A stretch of 35,092 nt of DNA from Sphingomonas sp. Leaf22 (lineage in GTDB: Bacteria > Pseudomonadota > Alphaproteobacteria > Sphingomonadales > Sphingomonadaceae), in assembly GCF_001421715.1 (NCBI RefSeq), contig NZ_LMKP01000024.1:1-35092 (forward strand), read 5' to 3'. Within the stretch, counting starts at the first letter, position 1. Each line of letters opens with the position of its first letter. Shown here in pieces: positions 32,702 through 35,092 of this stretch. The notes below the pieces were generated by a model. It did not search any database, had not been told where the DNA came from, and saw only the letters and a list, made by a program, of their open reading frames with translations. Made by a program: the position numbers and the translations under genes.

Positions 32702-32811
32702 GCGGACGGGCGGTGACTTCCGGGTCGCCGCCAACCATCAACCTCATCCGAGTGAAGGCTACCCTGCCGCCGGCGGCCCCAGCTGCCGGGGCGACGGGCA
32801 GGATACTTAGC

Positions 32812-32889
32812 GTACCCCCGCGCAGGCGTGGGTCCAGAGCCACGAGCGAAACCGCTTGCCGCCCTGGACCCCCGCCTGCGCGGGGGTAC
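32812..32889. repeat. GC-rich palindromic intergenic element (copy 2)
   Basis: The arms 32812-32837 and 32864-32889 pair over 26 bases with one mismatch. The core and the flanking GTAC match the element at 82-158, and the loops are related (AAACCGCTTG here, AAGCGCAAGCGG there). The element lies between the TonB receptor and the phosphatase gene, so the mRNA hairpin may lower read-through between them. Confidence 0.85.
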
Positions 32890-32916
32890 GGACCTATCGA
32901 ACCATCAGGACCGACC

Positions 32917-34080
32917 ATGCGCCTCCCACTGCTTCTCGCTGCTGCGTTCACCTTCGCGTCTCCGGCTGCGGCCCGAGACCAACTCGACCGCGTCGTCGTG
33001 CTGATGCGCCACGGCGTTCGCGCTCCGATCGTCGGCGAAGCGCCTGCCGATACCAAGGTCGACGGCGAATGGCCCGCATGGCCGGTCGCGCCGGAATTTC
33101 TCACCCCCCACGGCGCGGCGGCGATCGCGCAACTCGCCCGCTACGACCGCCGCTGGCTGTCCGCCAAAGCCTGCCCGACCCGCGGCAGCGTCCGCATCCG
33201 GACCAACACTGCTGAACGCACCATCGCCACCGGCCGCGCCTATGCCGACGCGCTCGCCCCCGGCTGCACGCTGCCGGTCGGCCATAATCCGGCCGGACAG
33301 GTCGACCCGCTGTTCGAACCGATCCGTGCCGGCGCCACCGCGTTCGACGCGGGCAAGGCGGTGGCAGCGATCAACGCTTATACCGGCGGCGTCGACGCGC
33401 TGACCGCCCGTCATGCCGATGCGATCCGCGCCCTCGATCGCGTGCTGGGTTGCGGTCTGCCCACCGGCTGCTCGACCCCGGGACCGGCGACGCTGACGCT
33501 GAGCCGTGACGGACGCGGTATCGACTTTACCGGGCCGATCCGCGCGACGTCGGGCACCGCGCAGGTGATCCTGCTGCAATATGCCGAGGGGATGCCGATG
33601 GCACAGGTCGGTTTCGGTCGCGCCGATGCCGCGACGATCCGCCGGATCGGTACGCTCCACGCCGCGCTGTTCGACGTCTTCACCCGCTCGCCCTACATGG
33701 CCGCGCACCAGGCGGGACCGGTCGGCGCGCACATGCTCGCCACCCTGACCGCCGCCAAGGCACCGCGTCTCGAAATGCTGGTCGGCCATGACACCAACGT
33801 CACCGCGCTCGGCGCGGCGCTCGGCGTCGATCTCGACGCGCCGGGTTTCGCGCGGGGCGACGTCGCCCCCGGCGGCGCGCTGGTGCTGAAGCGGTGGCGT
33901 GGGCGCAAGGGACCCTATGTCACCATTTCCTACCGCGCGCAGCCGCTGGAGGCGATCCGCTCGGGCGCGGCGACAGTGGTCGAAACCCCGCTTGCCATCC
34001 CCGGCTGCGCGATGCGCTGCCCGCTCGACCGGTTCGACAGACTGCTGCGCGCAAGCCTCGCCCCGGTCGTGGCGGGGTGA
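32917..34080 (+). CDS. Secreted histidine acid phosphatase (phytase/glucose-1-phosphatase-like)
   Basis: The protein has 387 residues. A signal peptide ends in AAA at about residue 19. The catalytic motif RHGVRAP is at 31-37 and HDTN at 291-294, with the proton donor D292. At least six cysteines (such as C86, C117, C179 and C185) suggest disulfides in the periplasm. Members remove phosphate from phytate or sugar phosphates. It follows the TonB receptor, and a sugar-phosphate-sensing DeoR regulator is nearby, so import followed by dephosphorylation is likely (inference). Whether it acts on phytate or glucose 1-phosphate cannot be read from sequence. The start has AGGA upstream. Confidence 0.92.
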   Translation: MRLPLLLAAAFTFASPAAARDQLDRVVVLMRHGVRAPIVGEAPADTKVDGEWPAWPVAPEFLTPHGAAAIAQLARYDRRWLSAKACPTRGSVRIRTNTAERTIATGRAYADALAPGCTLPVGHNPAGQVDPLFEPIRAGATAFDAGKAVAAINAYTGGVDALTARHADAIRALDRVLGCGLPTGCSTPGPATLTLSRDGRGIDFTGPIRATSGTAQVILLQYAEGMPMAQVGFGRADAATIRRIGTLHAALFDVFTRSPYMAAHQAGPVGAHMLATLTAAKAPRLEMLVGHDTNVTALGAALGVDLDAPGFARGDVAPGGALVLKRWRGRKGPYVTISYRAQPLEAIRSGAATVVETPLAIPGCAMRCPLDRFDRLLRASLAPVVAG

Positions 34081-34093
34081 TAGCATCGGCGCC

Positions 34094-34618
34094 ATGCCTT
34101 GCTACGCGCTCGCCGATGCCGTCCCCGATCTGAGCCCCGACTGCTGGGTCGCGCCGTCCGCCGATGTGATCGGCGCGGTGCGGCTGGGGGCGGGGGCCAG
34201 CATCTGGTTCGGCGCGGTGGTGCGTGCCGACAATGGTGCGATCGTCATCGGTGACCGCAGCAACGTACAGGATGGCGCGGTCCTGCACAGCGACCCGAAC
34301 GCGCCGCTGACGCTGGGGCAGGACTGCACGATCGGCCACCGCGCGGTACTGCACGGCTGCACCATCGGCGACCGCGTCCTGATCGGCATGGGCGCGACGG
34401 TGCTGAACCATGCGGTGATCGCCGACGACTGCGTGGTCGGGGCCGGTGCGCTGGTCACCGAGGGGAAGAGCTTTCCACCGAACAGCCTGATCGTCGGTGC
34501 CCCCGCGCGGGCGGTCCGGACGTTGACCGACGAACAGCTGGCCGGACTGAAAGCGTCGGCGGCGGTCTATGTCGAGAAGGCGCGGCGGTATCGTCACGAC
34601 CTGCGTCCGATCGCATGA
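34094..34618 (+). CDS. Gamma-class carbonic anhydrase-like protein
   Basis: The protein has 174 residues. It has a left-handed beta-helix of hexapeptide repeats (about 25-135) and a C-terminal helix. The three zinc-binding histidines of the gamma class are all present: H65, H82 and H87. It would interconvert CO2 and bicarbonate in the cytoplasm; some relatives (YrdA/PaaY types) have other or no known activity. It starts 13 bases after the phosphatase stop. The next gene overlaps its end by 4 bases (ATGA). The ATG at 34094 is chosen over the longer open frame from 33899, which would run inside the phosphatase gene. Confidence 0.9.
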   Translation: MPCYALADAVPDLSPDCWVAPSADVIGAVRLGAGASIWFGAVVRADNGAIVIGDRSNVQDGAVLHSDPNAPLTLGQDCTIGHRAVLHGCTIGDRVLIGMGATVLNHAVIADDCVVGAGALVTEGKSFPPNSLIVGAPARAVRTLTDEQLAGLKASAAVYVEKARRYRHDLRPIA

Positions 34619-34905
34619 AGCCCGGCACGGTCCACACCGTCCCCGACGATCTCGCCGCCACCCTGACCGCCGGCGCAGCGATCGAGCCGCTCTGGGATGC
34701 GCTGACCCCGCTCGGCCGTAACGAGTTTCTGTGCTGGATCGAGGATGCGAAGCAACCGGCCACCCGTCAGCGCCGCATCGCCCGCACGATCGCCGAACTG
34801 GTCGAAGGCAAGAAACGCCCCTGTTGCTGGCCCGGCTGCATCCACCGCACCGACAAGGCTCCCGGCCGCTGGCAACAGGCGGTGCTGATCGACGGGAAGG
34901 CGTGA
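34615..34905 (+). CDS. YdeI/OmpD-associated family protein
   Basis: The protein has 96 residues and is soluble. The core LTPLGRNEFLCWIEDAK and RQRRIARTIAELVEGKKRP matches the short YdeI/OmpD-associated (OmdA) domain. Function is not established beyond reports of links to stress and bacteriocin protection in the family. The C-terminal part has CCWPGCIHR, which may bind metal. It is translationally coupled to the carbonic anhydrase gene (ATGA overlap). I see no clear terminator in the 70 bases after it. Confidence 0.85.
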   Translation: MKPGTVHTVPDDLAATLTAGAAIEPLWDALTPLGRNEFLCWIEDAKQPATRQRRIARTIAELVEGKKRPCCWPGCIHRTDKAPGRWQQAVLIDGKA

Positions 34906-34975
34906 TCCGGCCATCACCTTACCCTTGGGCTTGATCGAACCGCAGGCGAACGCCGTGCGCTTGAACCCAAGGCCA

Positions 34976-35080
34976 CCGTACCCCCCGCGCAGGTGGGGAC
35001 TGTTTACACGAGGCGCGTTTTGGATTCTTCTGTGTTCCTTTGATTTGGGACGGGGAGGATAGGATGCGTTGTCCAGCGTG
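34976..35080. repeat. Right arm of the window-terminal inverted repeat
   Basis: 35080-34995 on the minus strand matches 1-85. It continues with the outer half of the palindromic element (34999-34976) and ends in TACGG, as the left copy does at 160-164. About 60 bases, the inner arm and loop of the hairpin element, are absent here. The last 12 bases of the window lie outside the visible repeat because the left copy is cut at base 1. Confidence 0.9.
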
Positions 35081-35092
35081 CGAGGGGACCGA
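35064..35092 (+). CDS. Possible 5' end of a CPxC (zinc-ribbon-like) protein, partial
   Basis: ATG at 35064 is preceded by GGGGAGGATAGG and reads MRCPACEGT before the window ends. The CPxC beginning is like a zinc-ribbon protein. The start and upstream 65 bases duplicate those of the minus-strand start at base 17. Nine codons are too few for a family call. Confidence 0.3.

Noticed and set aside
1..35092. Composite transposon, because of the terminal inverted repeat
   Set aside because: No transposase or IS gene lies inside, the content is core metabolism and the repeat arms include a likely gene start. Target-site duplications cannot be seen because the left copy is cut at base 1.

Overview
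The window is GC-rich, gene-dense DNA that reads as a chromosome segment of an alphaproteobacterium of the Sphingomonadaceae (Sphingomonas or a close relative). The reasons are the phoR-pstSCAB-phoU-phoB gene order, PstA and PstC proteins with long N-terminal extensions, a DUF2794 protein, a large carbohydrate-type TonB receptor, an HprK-like kinase/PqqD/nucleotidyltransferase cassette, and many GC-rich inverted-repeat elements between genes. The taxonomic call is an inference from protein style and gene order. I saw no tRNA, rRNA, CRISPR array, prophage or transposase gene.

Layout from left to right. 1-164: one arm of an inverted repeat whose partner lies at 34976-35080. 307-3292: a secreted fasciclin-domain protein, then a peroxide-defence block with oxyR divergent from ahpC-ahpD. 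3495-5091: a TauE/SafE-type exporter divergent from cysE, probably a sulfur/cysteine pair. 5091-7553: a DUF2794 protein, a frameshifted GFA-family gene, a polytopic membrane protein and a proline-rich secreted protein. 7632-14807: a complete phosphate regulon operon on the minus strand (phoR, pstS, pstC, pstA, pstB, phoU, phoB). 14895-17428: divergent from phoR, a tightly packed four-gene cassette: Tat-signal protein, PqqD-like protein, HprK-like kinase, nucleotidyltransferase. 17684-27100: amino-sugar nucleotide and surface polysaccharide genes (wecC, wecB, glmU, glmS, a family 2 glycosyltransferase, a polysaccharide pyruvyl transferase), with an SDR oxidoreductase and gph among them. 27445-34905: a PQQ-type sorbosone dehydrogenase-like protein, a DeoR regulator divergent from a TonB-dependent receptor, a histidine acid phosphatase, a gamma-class carbonic anhydrase and a YdeI-like protein.

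How the genes work together. AhpC carries the CPC C-terminal motif known from mycobacterial AhpC and is followed by AhpD, so the pair should form one peroxidase system under OxyR. The Pst transporter, PhoU and PhoR/PhoB form one sensing and uptake unit. GlmS and GlmU make UDP-GlcNAc, which WecB and WecC would convert to UDP-ManNAcA. The receptor, periplasmic acid phosphatase and DeoR regulator look like a sugar-phosphate or phytate scavenging locus.

The best candidate for an undescribed system is 14895-17428. It has the peptide-recognition (PqqD), HprK-like kinase and nucleotidyltransferase types that are also seen as tailoring enzymes in some lasso peptide clusters, but here without a lasso protease or cyclase, and with a Tat-exported 133-residue orphan protein encoded first. 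Other notable signals are the 35-kb-spaced terminal inverted repeat, a hairpin that would bury the ribosome binding site of the proline-rich protein gene, three 11-bp-spaced Pho-box-like repeats before pstS, and repeated motifs between the exporter gene and cysE.
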